A DNA stretch of 64,000 nucleotides from FEN-1297 sp964498065 (GCA_964498065.1 CAZCFZ010000015.1:11326-75325), one strand, 5' to 3'; counted from the stretch's first letter, positions 17,721 through 27,209 are shown. The notes: a model not told the origin generated them from the letters alone. Program-made: numbers and translations.

Positions 17721-18911
17721 ATGGGCAAATTTAACTTAAAAAAGATGCAGGATATAATAGAAAAAATGAATCTTGACGGATGGTTACTCTATGATTTTAG
17801 AGGTTCAAATGATCTGGCATTAAATATATTGGACATACCGCCTGAAACACATCTTACAAGACGATTTTATTATTTTATTCCCAAGGAAGGGACACCGACA
17901 AAAATTGTAAATGCAATAGAAGCATTTCATTTAAATCATCTGCCGGGAACGCAGCTTAAATATTCCAGTCATTCCTCCCTATCAGATCACCTGGAGCACA
18001 CCCTAAAGAATATAAATAAAATAGCGATGGAATATTCACCAATGAATTCTATTCCCTATGTATCTAAAGTAGATGCAGGAACTCTGGAGCAAATAAAGTC
18101 TCACGGAGTTGAAGTTGTAACCAGCGGGGATCTAATTTCACTATTTGATGCAGTATGGACGGATGAACAATACCGTGATAATATCCCAGTTGCAAACGAT
18201 TTAACAAAAATCGCAAAGGAAGCCTTTAATTTAATTAAAAATAAGACGTTAGGTGGGGTTACTTTAACTGAATACGACGTCCAAAAATTTATTGATGGTG
18301 AAATTTCCAAAAGAAATTATATAACGGAACCTCCAATAATTGTAGGCGTTAATGAAAACAGCGGGAATCCGCATTATGCTCCCGATAAAGATAACCATAA
18401 AGAAATAAAGAAAGATGATTTCGTATTAATTGACCTTTGGGCTAAAATAAACAAAGAAAACGGGGTTTATGCTGATATAACATGGACAGGTTACATGGGA
18501 GACACTGTCCCGGAAAAATATGTTAAAATTTTTAATATCGTTGCAGAAGCACGCGATGCAGCTTTCAATTTTGTGGCAGATAGATTTAAACAAGGCAAAG
18601 AAGTAAGAGGTTACGAAGTTGACGATGTAACTAGAAATGTTATTACCAAAGCAGGCTACGGTGAATATTTCTTTCACAGGACTGGGCACTCAATCACTAA
18701 CGAAATTCATGGAAGCGGCGCACATATGGATGATTATGAAACCAGGGATGAAAGATTATTATTACCTTCAACATCCTTTTCTATAGAACCGGGAATTTAT
18801 CAGCCTGAATTCGGAGTTAGATCCGAAATTGATGTTTTTATTAAACCCAACGGTGAAGTAATTGCTACAGGAGGTGAAAGACAAAAAGAAATAATTCCGA
18901 TATTGAAATAA
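17721..18911 (+). CDS. M24-family metallopeptidase (Xaa-Pro aminopeptidase-like)
   Basis: A 396-residue cytoplasmic peptidase predicted to cut Xaa-Pro bonds or a related N-terminal substrate. Residues 1-150 form a creatinase-type N-domain, and residues 165-396 the pita-bread domain. The dinuclear metal ligands are visible: the Asp of IDLWAK, Asp in YADITWTG, His in FFHRTGHSI, Glu in SIEPGIY and Glu in RSEIDVFI. The frame extends upstream, but ATG at 17721 has GAGGAAA seven bases before it and places the known fold at the N-terminus. It is divergent from glgP and convergent with the cytochrome gene, from which a shared hairpin separates it. Confidence 0.87.
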   Translation: MGKFNLKKMQDIIEKMNLDGWLLYDFRGSNDLALNILDIPPETHLTRRFYYFIPKEGTPTKIVNAIEAFHLNHLPGTQLKYSSHSSLSDHLEHTLKNINKIAMEYSPMNSIPYVSKVDAGTLEQIKSHGVEVVTSGDLISLFDAVWTDEQYRDNIPVANDLTKIAKEAFNLIKNKTLGGVTLTEYDVQKFIDGEISKRNYITEPPIIVGVNENSGNPHYAPDKDNHKEIKKDDFVLIDLWAKINKENGVYADITWTGYMGDTVPEKYVKIFNIVAEARDAAFNFVADRFKQGKEVRGYEVDDVTRNVITKAGYGEYFFHRTGHSITNEIHGSGAHMDDYETRDERLLLPSTSFSIEPGIYQPEFGVRSEIDVFIKPNGEVIATGGERQKEIIPILK

Positions 18912-18924
18912 ACTAATAAATAGG

Positions 18925-18963
18925 AAAGCTTTAAGTTATATGAGCTTAAAGCTTTTCATTTTT
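18925..18963. terminator. Bidirectional terminator between the M24 peptidase and the cytochrome gene
   Basis: An 11-base perfect stem AAAGCTTTAAG/CTTAAAGCTTT lies between two convergent genes. On the plus strand it runs into TTTTCATTTTT. On the minus strand the exit is less T-rich, so it should act best for the M24 gene and may also serve the respiratory cluster. Confidence 0.7.
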
Positions 18964-18978
18964 ATAACGCTCACACCT

Positions 18979-20322
18979 TTATTCGTATTTTTTAACTTCT
19001 TTTAGAATATAAGTAGCAACAGCTCTGGCCTGCACAGGATTCAATCCGGGATTCGGCATTGGCGGATAACCGGGATTATTTTGTTTAGGATTTAAAATAA
19101 ATGTCACAAGCTTATCAACATTACCCTTATATTTAGGCAGAGTTTGTTCGTAAGGAGGACCAACGACTTTATGATCAAAACTATGACATGCCGAACAGAT
19201 ATTTTTATAAATTGCTTCGCCGCTTACTTTGGGTGCGTTACTCTCTCCTGTTAGCTTTTCCATAACTTGAGTAAAATTAGCGCTTAAAATCTCATTTTGT
19301 TTTTGCGTGGCATTACCCATAGCTAATTGATCTTTAATTATAATGGCCATAAGGGTAAACAGAATCGTAAAGAATAAATAACCGCTGTGTTTTACAGTTG
19401 ATGTTTTAAACATTACATAAAGGTAATGATACGCCAGAAATAGAAGCAGCAATGCAATAGTTGTAAAAATAAAAACCGAATAAGATAGAGCTTGATTAGG
19501 AAGTACCGCTACATTAACCCACAAAAAGATTGGCAACAGCAATGCACCGATGGCCGTTACAGAAATAGAGATGTTTTTTACAAATTCCGAGTAGGCTTCA
19601 TCAAGGTTTGGCTTACCTCCATCCCAATAAAAGAATTTAAATAATATTACTACTCCGGTAAATGCAGCCGAACCAAGCAAAAATGTGATAAATCTAAAAA
19701 TTACATCTAAAGAGAACATTGTGGATAGAATTCCATGTGAATTCCATTTTGCAGGAAAACCCGCTATTGTTACTCCTGCAACAAAAAGCCATAACCCTAT
19801 AAAAAGAAATAGTAATCCGAAATTTCCAGTACTCGAACTAATACTTATGCTTTTTTCACGATACCTATGTAATTCTTCTTCAACAGAATCATCATCTGTG
19901 TGAATATTTTTAATTGAATCAAATAAACGACTGAATGAAAATGAATACCTATAAGTATAAATTAAAATTAGTCCGAACGTAATTATCAGTAGTGAAACAA
20001 ATAAAAAACTAACAGTTGATAGATTAGCATCATGGAATAATTGGACAAAAATAAAAATCGATGTAATTAAAGTTAAAATTCCCAATACTATTCCCATGCT
20101 TGTATTTATAGTAACCGTTTCAATAACATCTTTTGCAAACCGGATAAACAGATGGTTACTTTCTTTTAATCCTTTTCTTTTATAAATAAGAGAAAGTACA
20201 GTTCCTCCAAGAACCATACTCGAATAAGGAATAAATAGGAAGAAAATAAGCATGGCAATATAGTGCAATAAAGCGATATGTTCTGGAGATAATGGTATAA
20301 CTAATTTATCAAGAAAATTCAT
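18979..20322 (-). CDS. Polytopic membrane protein with C-terminal c-type cytochrome domain
   Basis: A 447-residue protein with about nine hydrophobic segments over residues 10-340 and then a monoheme cytochrome c domain at about 365-447. The heme site is CSACH (NICSACHSFDHKVVGPP), and the distal Met is probably in GYPPMPNPG. The membrane part is not one I can name; it is not a CoxA, CoxB or cytochrome b sequence. As the last gene of the cox cluster, 26 bases after ctaB, it could deliver electrons to the oxidase or be an accessory subunit. CoxB here lacks a fused cytochrome c, so this membrane-held cytochrome could fill that role; that is inference. Confidence 0.75.
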   Translation of the reverse strand: MNFLDKLVIPLSPEHIALLHYIAMLIFFLFIPYSSMVLGGTVLSLIYKRKGLKESNHLFIRFAKDVIETVTINTSMGIVLGILTLITSIFIFVQLFHDANLSTVSFLFVSLLIITFGLILIYTYRYSFSFSRLFDSIKNIHTDDDSVEEELHRYREKSISISSSTGNFGLLFLFIGLWLFVAGVTIAGFPAKWNSHGILSTMFSLDVIFRFITFLLGSAAFTGVVILFKFFYWDGGKPNLDEAYSEFVKNISISVTAIGALLLPIFLWVNVAVLPNQALSYSVFIFTTIALLLLFLAYHYLYVMFKTSTVKHSGYLFFTILFTLMAIIIKDQLAMGNATQKQNEILSANFTQVMEKLTGESNAPKVSGEAIYKNICSACHSFDHKVVGPPYEQTLPKYKGNVDKLVTFILNPKQNNPGYPPMPNPGLNPVQARAVATYILKEVKKYE

Positions 20323-20348
20323 TTATGTTCTCACTTTTACTATTTAAG

Positions 20349-21263
20349 TTAAATAATCAGTTTATCGATTGATAAAAGGACAACGACCAGAATTGCGAAT
20401 ATGTTGATATCTTTAAATGCAAACCTGAACCAAATTTTTTCTTTATCTGATTTTAAGAGCTTTAGTGAATTCCACGACAGCCAAAGACCGGAAATCAGTA
20501 TGCTAAAATCTATCAATACATTATGTACAATGCCGAAGAGTGGTATTAACATGCTTGTTACAAATGTTGCTATGATCCACATAAAAGTAATTCGCGCCAA
20601 TTGATCCGTATTAAATATTTGAGTAAGTGTTGGAAACCCGGCTTGTTCATAATCTTTCCCAAAAACAAGAAGCAGAAGCCAGAAATGCGGTATCTGCCAT
20701 ATAAAAAAGAAAAAAGCAAGTATAATAATTTGAGGATCAGCCAGACTTCCGCCAGCTGCAACCCAGCCAACCATTGGGGGTAAAGCTCCAACTAACGATC
20801 CGGGAATTATAGCTAATGCATTTTTTCTTTTTAAAGGTGTGTATATTCCGTTGTACCAAATCAAGTTTAAAAGTCCTAGTCCCAATGCAAGCAATCCGGA
20901 ACCGACAAAAAGCACTATTCCGCCTAAACCGACTAAAATTAAAGCAAGCAAAAGAGCATTTCCCGGTGAAATTTTTCCGGAAGGTATCGGACGGTTTTTT
21001 GTCCTTTTCATTAATGCATCCGTATCACGTTCCTGGAAATGATTTATTACTGCCGAACCTGATGAAAGCAATAATATTCCAATAGCAGGAGCGATCAAAG
21101 CAGTCGTAATTTTTTCAGCAAAACAGATAAATCCGAAAACAGTAGTTAGAGTAACGAATGTAGTTATCCTAATCTTAGTAAGCTCTGCAACAATCGAAAG
21201 TTTATTTCTAAGATCAAATGGAATAAATTTTAATTCTGATTTTTTAATTAATAATGAATTCAT
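20349..21263 (-). CDS. ctaB: Protoheme IX farnesyltransferase (heme O synthase)
   Basis: A UbiA-family membrane prenyltransferase that turns heme B into heme O, the precursor of heme A for the oxidase. The 304-residue form has about nine membrane segments. The first Asp-rich site is NHFQERDTDALMKRT, with the following NRPIPSG; a second polar loop is FGKDYEQAGFP. A longer frame would reach far into coxB, but ATG at 21263-21261, right after the coxB stop (one base apart), gives the normal N-terminus and spacing. It is embedded in the cox cluster, where it supplies the cofactor. No ctaA (heme A synthase) is seen in the window. Confidence 0.93.
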   Translation of the reverse strand: MNSLLIKKSELKFIPFDLRNKLSIVAELTKIRITTFVTLTTVFGFICFAEKITTALIAPAIGILLLSSGSAVINHFQERDTDALMKRTKNRPIPSGKISPGNALLLALILVGLGGIVLFVGSGLLALGLGLLNLIWYNGIYTPLKRKNALAIIPGSLVGALPPMVGWVAAGGSLADPQIIILAFFFFIWQIPHFWLLLLVFGKDYEQAGFPTLTQIFNTDQLARITFMWIIATFVTSMLIPLFGIVHNVLIDFSILISGLWLSWNSLKLLKSDKEKIWFRFAFKDINIFAILVVVLLSIDKLII

Positions 21264-21264
21264 C

Positions 21265-21921
21265 TTACATATTACTTGTGGAATTTGAATTATCCGTGTC
21301 GTCTTTATCCTGTTTAGCCTTTTGTTTTGCCATCCAGGCCTTATATTGGTCGACAGGCATAACAACAACAGCACTGTACATATATGAATGTCTCAAGCCG
21401 CAATACTCAGCACAAAAGACATCATAGGTGCCTACGTGAGTTGCCTTAAACCAGGCAAAATTCGTTCTTCCCGGAATAACATCCTTCTTTGTTTTAAATG
21501 CCGGTACATAAAAAGAATGATCTACATCTCTTGAATGCAACAAAACCTTTACCGGCTTATTAAGCGGTACAAACAAAGTATCTGTTTCCACTCCGTTTGC
21601 ATACTTAAAAGACCATTTCCACATTTGAGCATAGACATCTACAACCATTGCGTCTTTAGGTACATCTACCATTTGTTCGTATCCGGTCCATCCCAGCCAG
21701 AACATTATAAGGACTAACAAAGTTGGAATTACAGTCCAGGTTATTTCCAATGGAACACTGCCGTGTATATTCTTTGCTTTTTTATTACGCTTACTGTTAT
21801 ATTTGAAGACAAATACAAGCATTAAAACAGTTATTAATACAAGAAAGAAAACACATACGGCGACTATAAAATAGAAGGTACTATCAACAGATTGTACAAA
21901 ATTAGATGCGAATGCAAACAT
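21265..21921 (-). CDS. coxB: Cytochrome c oxidase subunit II
   Basis: Subunit II takes electrons from cytochrome c through its CuA centre. The 218-residue protein has two N-terminal membrane helices (about residues 12-38 and 56-78) and a periplasmic cupredoxin domain. CuA ligands are visible: His in DVDHSFYVP, and Cys, Cys, His and Met in CAEYCGLRHSYM. There is no fused cytochrome c at the C-terminus, which ends in a polar Asp/Ser/Asn tail. No lipoprotein signal is seen. It sits unusually at the end of the structural genes, after coxD. Confidence 0.95.
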   Translation of the reverse strand: MFAFASNFVQSVDSTFYFIVAVCVFFLVLITVLMLVFVFKYNSKRNKKAKNIHGSVPLEITWTVIPTLLVLIMFWLGWTGYEQMVDVPKDAMVVDVYAQMWKWSFKYANGVETDTLFVPLNKPVKVLLHSRDVDHSFYVPAFKTKKDVIPGRTNFAWFKATHVGTYDVFCAEYCGLRHSYMYSAVVVMPVDQYKAWMAKQKAKQDKDDTDNSNSTSNM

Positions 21922-21927
21922 ATTTTT

Positions 21928-22227
21928 TCACCTTACATAAAAAGAATAATCGGTAAACAAAAGAGTAAATGAAATAGTCAGAAACAACAATGCAACAAAA
22001 ACGAATACTTTAAAAGCTTTCTGTTCCATCTTAAGATGCATAAATTCAGTAAGGACCAGATAAGATTTTGCCATGGCAATAACAATTGCAACAACAACAC
22101 TCAGCTTCCCAAAGTTAATGCCTGCAACAGCTGCAGTTAAACCGGTTAACGTAATCAATGCAAGCCATACTAAGAAATAAATGCTGTAGCTATGTGTATG
22201 TTCTTTATGTGTTATATTTTTTTCCAT
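21928..22227 (-). CDS. coxD: Cytochrome c oxidase subunit IV (bacterial caa3-type)
   Basis: A 99-residue membrane protein with three hydrophobic helices (about 15-35, 42-60, 72-95), matching the small prokaryotic subunit IV family of heme-copper oxidases that helps assemble the complex. HLKMEQKAFKV between helices two and three is typical. It lies seven bases after coxB in coordinates and nine before coxC, within the cox run. Confidence 0.88.
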   Translation of the reverse strand: MEKNITHKEHTHSYSIYFLVWLALITLTGLTAAVAGINFGKLSVVVAIVIAMAKSYLVLTEFMHLKMEQKAFKVFVFVALLFLTISFTLLFTDYSFYVR

Positions 22228-22235
22228 TTATTACC

Positions 22236-22856
22236 TCAAGTGATAAGATAGAATAACGGGAATAAGAAAATCCAAATTATATCCACTAAGTGCCAGTATA
22301 ATCCGGCAGCTTCAAGTTTAACATAATTATCTTTATTAATTACTCCTTTAATAGTAAAACGAAGCATAAAAGCAATCACTGTCATTCCAACTAATACGTG
22401 AATACCATGCAGCCCCACCATAGAGTAATAAAGACCAAAGTAAAGTATTTGCCCTTGCGGTTTACTTTGTAATACTGCTGAGCCGGGAAAATTCCCTTCT
22501 CTGAATTCAGCGCTCCATTCTAAAAATTTATTCACCATAAAAGCAGCACCGAAAAGGATTGTGGTAATCTGGAGACAAATCGATAAAATCTTTTTACCTC
22601 TTTGAATTGCCGCAATTGCAAGAGCCATGGTTAAACTGCTTGTCAAGAGAATTATAGTATTCATCGTACCGAAAAAAGTATTCATTTCTTTTGAAGCAAT
22701 ACTAAATGCATGGGGGTGCATAAACCGGTACACCGAATAAATTAGGAATAATCCTCCAAATAACAGTAGTTCCGAGAATAGGAAAAGCCACATCCCCATT
22801 CTGCTGCGAATATCATCTCTATGTACGTGTTCTTCTACGTGTTCCTGGGTACTCAA
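22236..22856 (-). CDS. coxC: Cytochrome c oxidase subunit III
   Basis: A 206-residue membrane protein of the subunit III family with five helices, the shorter form common in bacterial oxidases. Landmarks are FLFSELLLFGGLF near residue 30, YYSMVGLHGIHVLVGM near 145 and YWHLVDIIWIFLFP near the end. Its start overlaps the coxA stop by four bases (ATGA), showing translational coupling. Confidence 0.93.
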   Translation of the reverse strand: MSTQEHVEEHVHRDDIRSRMGMWLFLFSELLLFGGLFLIYSVYRFMHPHAFSIASKEMNTFFGTMNTIILLTSSLTMALAIAAIQRGKKILSICLQITTILFGAAFMVNKFLEWSAEFREGNFPGSAVLQSKPQGQILYFGLYYSMVGLHGIHVLVGMTVIAFMLRFTIKGVINKDNYVKLEAAGLYWHLVDIIWIFLFPLFYLIT

Positions 22857-24514
22857 TTTACCTCCTCCTCTACAGTAGTAAGTTCATTTTGCTTATATTC
22901 ATAAGGACCATCAATTATATTCGGAATATCTTCAAAGTTTTCCGTTGTCGGCGGTGTTTGTATCTGCCATTCAAGAGTTTCACCTCCCCAGATATTATTT
23001 TCCGTAACTTTCTTTCCTCTAACTAATGACATTAATAAATTAAATAACATTGTAAAAAGACCAATCACCAATATCCATGAACCGACTGTAGAGATAACAT
23101 GATAAAGCTGGAACTGGGGTAAATAATGATATGATCTTCTCGGCATGCCCATCCATCCTAATATAAAGAATGGAAAGTATGTTATGTTAAAACCTATAAA
23201 TATATTCCAGAAGGCAAATTTGGCAACCTTTTTATTATACATTCTGCCGAACATTTTAGGCAGCCAATAATGGAGGGCAGCAAAAAGTGCTATACCGGTT
23301 CCTCCAAAAACCACATAATGTATATGACCTACTATGAAATAAGTGTCTGTTAAATATATATCTACATTAAGAGCTCCTTGTATAACTCCTGTTAAACCGC
23401 CAATTGAAAAAAGGAATATGAATGCAAGGCTATATAATAAAGGTGCTTCAAGTTTAATTGATCCCTTATATAATGTTGCCGTCCAGTTAAATACTTTAAT
23501 AGCACTGGGTATAGCAACTAAAAACGTCAATAATGAAAAGACAAACTCAGACGTATTACTCATTCCGGTAGCAAACATATGATGCCCCCAAACCAAGGAG
23601 CCGAATAAAGCAATGGCTAAACTTGAAAATGCTATAAATTTATAACCAAAAATTGTCCGCTGCGAGAATACCGGAATTATTTCGGATATTACTCCCATGG
23701 CAGGAACTATAATTATATATACCGCCGGGTGAGAATACATCCAAAACATATGCTGGAATAATAACGGATCACCCCCAAGTGTCGGATCAAATATTCCGAC
23801 ATGAAAGACTCTTTCAACAACAACCATCAACAGAGTAATTCCAACAATAGGAGTAACAATAACCTGGATCCAGGAGGTTGCATATAATGACCATGCAAAG
23901 AGCGGCATTTTAAACCAGCCCATTCCAGGCGCTCTCATACGATGAATTGTCGTTAAGAAATTAAGTCCGGTTAAAATTGAGGAGAAACCCAGGATAAAAA
24001 CCGCAGACAATGTAAAGATCATATTTGTTCCGGTTCTTACACTGTAAGGGATGTAGAATGTCCAGCCGGTATCTGCTGCGCCGCCAGGTAATATAATCGA
24101 AAGAAGAATTAATGTACCGCCGGTTATATAAAGATACCAGGAAAGTAAATTTAATCTTGGGAAGGCTACATCTTTAGCACCAAGCATAATTGGTAAAAAG
24201 AAATTCCCGAAGACAGCAGGAATTACAGGAATAACTACAATGAAAATCATTATAACTCCGTGAAGAGTAAAGAATTCATTGTATGCCTGCGGACCAACTA
24301 TTGTACCTTGCGGTGTTAACAACTCAAGGCGAATTAAAAATCCAAGAGTAACACCCACAGCAAAAAAACTTATGATTGCAATTAGATATAAAATTCCAAT
24401 CCTTTTATGATCTGTAGATAAAAGCCACGCCCAAATGCCTTTATGTTTGCCTTCATACTCCAGATAACTGGGACTGTGTCCGTTATGACTAATTGCTAAT
24501 GTATCACTTGACAT
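22853..24514 (-). CDS. coxA: Cytochrome c oxidase subunit I
   Basis: The catalytic heme-copper subunit reduces oxygen at heme a3-CuB and pumps protons. The 553-residue protein has 12 helices. Heme a and CuB ligands are visible: His in FTLHGVIMIF, the cross-linked pair in SHPAVYIII, the double His in VWGHHMFATG, and two His in VGHIHYVVF. Helix VI reads AVYIIIVPAMGVISE, with no canonical Glu before the HPAVY motif on the pattern I can see. It heads the cox group after the two SCO genes, with a ribosome site TTGAGG upstream of the ATG. Confidence 0.97.
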   Translation of the reverse strand: MSSDTLAISHNGHSPSYLEYEGKHKGIWAWLLSTDHKRIGILYLIAIISFFAVGVTLGFLIRLELLTPQGTIVGPQAYNEFFTLHGVIMIFIVVIPVIPAVFGNFFLPIMLGAKDVAFPRLNLLSWYLYITGGTLILLSIILPGGAADTGWTFYIPYSVRTGTNMIFTLSAVFILGFSSILTGLNFLTTIHRMRAPGMGWFKMPLFAWSLYATSWIQVIVTPIVGITLLMVVVERVFHVGIFDPTLGGDPLLFQHMFWMYSHPAVYIIIVPAMGVISEIIPVFSQRTIFGYKFIAFSSLAIALFGSLVWGHHMFATGMSNTSEFVFSLLTFLVAIPSAIKVFNWTATLYKGSIKLEAPLLYSLAFIFLFSIGGLTGVIQGALNVDIYLTDTYFIVGHIHYVVFGGTGIALFAALHYWLPKMFGRMYNKKVAKFAFWNIFIGFNITYFPFFILGWMGMPRRSYHYLPQFQLYHVISTVGSWILVIGLFTMLFNLLMSLVRGKKVTENNIWGGETLEWQIQTPPTTENFEDIPNIIDGPYEYKQNELTTVEEEVN

Positions 24515-24529
24515 AAATGTTTACCTCAA

Positions 24530-25336
24530 TTAACTATTTCCTTTATACGGATTAGCTTTTTTAATTATGACTAATACAGCGGTTATTGTGAATATACCGG
24601 TTATCATAATTAACACTAAAATAAGACCATCTTTTCCTTTAGAAATAAATGTAGTACATGTTTGAAGAACTTTTTGTATAGTTGCTGTAACGGCGCCTTT
24701 TCCTGTTTCAATTACAGCCATTTTAAATTCAGAAGGTAAAATTGTAAAATCGCCTCTGCTTGTATAACCAGGATGAACATACTCACATATTTTACCATTC
24801 TTATCAACGAAAATCAGAACACCTTTGTGTAAATATCCGTTACCCTGTTTTTGAAAATAAAATCCTGCTGCATCCGTAATTTTTGCTATAGATACACTAT
24901 CTCCGGTTAAAAATTCCCATGAAGCAGGCGGTATTTTTTTGCCGATTACACTTAACATTGCATTCTTTTTCTGAGCTGCAATTTTAGGAGTCTCAGCCGG
25001 ATTTATACTAATACTTATAATCCTATAATCTTTTCCCGGCTGAAGATCCATCTTGCCTATAACGCTGGCTACTTCAACCATTAACGGTGTACAAATGCCG
25101 GTGCATCTATAATAGACAAAATCAAAAATGGTAGGTTTATTTACTAAATCTTTCAATAAAACTTTATCACCGACAGAGTTTCTAAATGTTAAGTCTAATG
25201 GAAGTTTCTTTCCCAAATGTTCTACAACTTCTGCCTGATGGATATTATCCGATGCATGCACTTTAAAAAAGCCGATCACTACGAAAAAGAACAACAATAT
25301 TTTTATTTTATTTTTCAAATCCGCCCCTAAATACAT
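24530..25336 (-). CDS. SCO1/SenC-family copper chaperone (copy 1)
   Basis: SCO proteins deliver copper to or reduce the CuA site of subunit II. This copy has an N-terminal hydrophobic segment, a thioredoxin fold with the copper motif CTGIC near residue 80, and the conserved His in YLHKGVLIFVD. A C-terminal membrane helix (about 235-258) follows, so the domain would be anchored at both ends. The usual start is ATG at 25336; a TTG at 25318 preceded by AGGGG would give a more compact signal segment and is possible. It is the gene before coxA. Confidence 0.88.
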   Translation of the reverse strand: MYLGADLKNKIKILLFFFVVIGFFKVHASDNIHQAEVVEHLGKKLPLDLTFRNSVGDKVLLKDLVNKPTIFDFVYYRCTGICTPLMVEVASVIGKMDLQPGKDYRIISISINPAETPKIAAQKKNAMLSVIGKKIPPASWEFLTGDSVSIAKITDAAGFYFQKQGNGYLHKGVLIFVDKNGKICEYVHPGYTSRGDFTILPSEFKMAVIETGKGAVTATIQKVLQTCTTFISKGKDGLILVLIMITGIFTITAVLVIIKKANPYKGNS

Positions 25337-25442
25337 ATTTATAACTAAAAATATCTCATAAGAAATAACTTCTGATATTTAGTTATTCTTAACTCATCTT
25401 TAGAAATTTATTTATGAACTAATTAATAATTTATCCGCAAAC

Positions 25443-26231
25443 TCAGATTGTCTTTTTTGGTTTCTTTATCACAAAAAAGAACAGACCTAATACAATTAAG
25501 ACTATACTGATACCTGATATTTTGAAGACATCCAGCACATAAGCTTCATTCTTAGGTTTATACGTAAAACAATATCTTAATGCCTTATCTATTACCGGGA
25601 TTGCTTGACCTTTTGAAGCATCCAGCAAAGCCATCTTAAAATCAAAAGGAAGAATCCTAAAATCACCTTTGTAATTAAATCCCGGTTCAAGGTACCTGCA
25701 GATCTTTCCATTCTTAGAAACGAAAATCAAAACACCTACATGCAGGAATGTATTTCCCTTCCGTTCAAAATGAAATCCGGCTGCGTTAGTGACTCTTTTT
25801 ATATTCAGACTATCTCCGGTAAGGAACCACCATGAAGAAGCAGGTATACCGGTATTAAGTAAATTTACCATTGCAACTTTTTTTTCTGCAGCATCCTTCG
25901 GTAATTCATTTTCATCAAAACTTATTGTTATAACCTGATAATCTTTCCCTGGCCTTAAGTCAACTCTATTCATTACATCCGCAACTTCTGTCATTAAAGG
26001 AGTACAAATGCCCGTACACTTATAATATGCAAAATCAATTACAGTCGGTTTATTTATAAGTTCTTTTAATGTTACTTCATTGCCCTTTGAATCATAAAAA
26101 ACAGCATCCAAAGGAATTGTTTTACCTAACTGCTCATCAATTCCTATCTTATCACTCAAATCTTTTGGAAAAGAAATGTTAAGACTAAAAAGAAAAAATA
26201 TTATACTCCAAGCCCCAATTATCTTTTTCAT
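25443..26231 (-). CDS. SCO1/SenC-family copper chaperone (copy 2)
   Basis: A 262-residue paralogue of the next gene, with the same layout: signal/anchor, thioredoxin fold with CTGIC, His in FLHVGVLIFVS, and a C-terminal membrane helix followed by a Lys-rich end. The frame could start at 26291, inside the cytochrome c gene, but ATG at 26231-26229 gives the Lys-Lys signal peptide and avoids the overlap. The two copies share long stretches (for example YKCTGICTPLM versus YRCTGICTPLM), showing local duplication. Confidence 0.86.
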   Translation of the reverse strand: MKKIIGAWSIIFFLFSLNISFPKDLSDKIGIDEQLGKTIPLDAVFYDSKGNEVTLKELINKPTVIDFAYYKCTGICTPLMTEVADVMNRVDLRPGKDYQVITISFDENELPKDAAEKKVAMVNLLNTGIPASSWWFLTGDSLNIKRVTNAAGFHFERKGNTFLHVGVLIFVSKNGKICRYLEPGFNYKGDFRILPFDFKMALLDASKGQAIPVIDKALRYCFTYKPKNEAYVLDVFKISGISIVLIVLGLFFFVIKKPKKTI

Positions 26232-26251
26232 TTGAAAATTAAAAGTCTTAA

Positions 26252-27175
26252 TTAAAAATATTTGCTCATATAAGTATATAAAGTATTCCATTCACTATCC
26301 GTAAGCGAGTGCACATTATCATTAAAGCCGTCTTCATTCAATTCATTAACTACCAAATCTACGAACGCCTGTTCGTCATTATGCCATTCATTTGTAGAGC
26401 TTAAAACTGTAAGTGCACGAATTTTATTTTTTGTTACTTTATCAAAAATTGCGGCACCATTGTTATTTGAATCATTCGTAATTTGATTCAACACATTTTT
26501 AATCTGCTGGTATTTTGAATGACCTTCATTCTCAACAAACACCATAGCGTCTTTGATAGGAATTTGTCCAGGGTTACTCTCGCCTTGAGCTAAATGATAA
26601 GTCTGTTCAAGATCGGTAATTTCATCTTGAGTAACCGGCGGAGGATTCGGAACAAATGTGGAACGAATATATTGTGCTAAAGCAAATTTATCTTCAGGAG
26701 TTAATGTTCCGAAAGCAACCATTGCACTTCCGGTTATACCTTCCGACAAAGTTTTGTAAATACCTGAAATTTTTGGTCCGTTAATCCATCCTTTATTGCT
26801 GGTAAAATTTCTTGGTTTGGGTGTAAGGCTTGCAGCCGCTGCTCCATCACCTTTGCCATTTGCACCATGACATGCTATACAATTGGCAGTGAATAAAGCT
26901 TTTCCTTTTTCAACAAGTGCCTGGCTAGCTTTTGTTAACTCAGCCACATCTGCTTTTGGAGTAACACTTGGTTTTATTAGCGTTAAATCTTTAACACCGG
27001 AAGTTGTATCCGATATTGACGGAGGAATCTTATTCATTCCAATTTTATCCAGTTTGCTGTAATAGAACATCCCTATGCCAACGCCAATAATCAATATATA
27101 AGGATAAATTAATCCGAGAATTTTAACAGGATGAGCTTTAAGATCTTCAATTATATTTTTTTTCCCGTTTTCCAT
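26252..27175 (-). CDS. Membrane-anchored monoheme cytochrome c of the act/cox cluster
   Basis: A 307-residue protein with one N-terminal membrane helix (about 18-40) and a periplasmic cytochrome c domain with heme site CIACH (near residue 97), followed by MVAFGTLTPEDK with a candidate axial Met. The last 120 residues are a helical domain without a heme motif (beginning about LAQGESNPGQIP). The gene lies 34 bases after actF. It could be the ActE-like or the soluble-side electron carrier between ACIII and the oxidase. Because a second cytochrome is fused to ActD, its role is less certain. Confidence 0.8.
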   Translation of the reverse strand: MENGKKNIIEDLKAHPVKILGLIYPYILIIGVGIGMFYYSKLDKIGMNKIPPSISDTTSGVKDLTLIKPSVTPKADVAELTKASQALVEKGKALFTANCIACHGANGKGDGAAAASLTPKPRNFTSNKGWINGPKISGIYKTLSEGITGSAMVAFGTLTPEDKFALAQYIRSTFVPNPPPVTQDEITDLEQTYHLAQGESNPGQIPIKDAMVFVENEGHSKYQQIKNVLNQITNDSNNNGAAIFDKVTKNKIRALTVLSSTNEWHNDEQAFVDLVVNELNEDGFNDNVHSLTDSEWNTLYTYMSKYF

Positions 27176-27209
27176 ATTATTTATTCAAGTCCTTTTATTC
27201 CTTTAAAGA

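Noticed and set aside
21264..21374. Longer N-terminus of ctaB
   Set aside because: The added 37 residues are the reverse-frame reading of coxB; ATG 21263 lies right after the coxB stop.
26232..26291. Longer N-terminus of the second SCO gene
   Set aside because: It would overlap the cytochrome c gene and replace a clean signal peptide.
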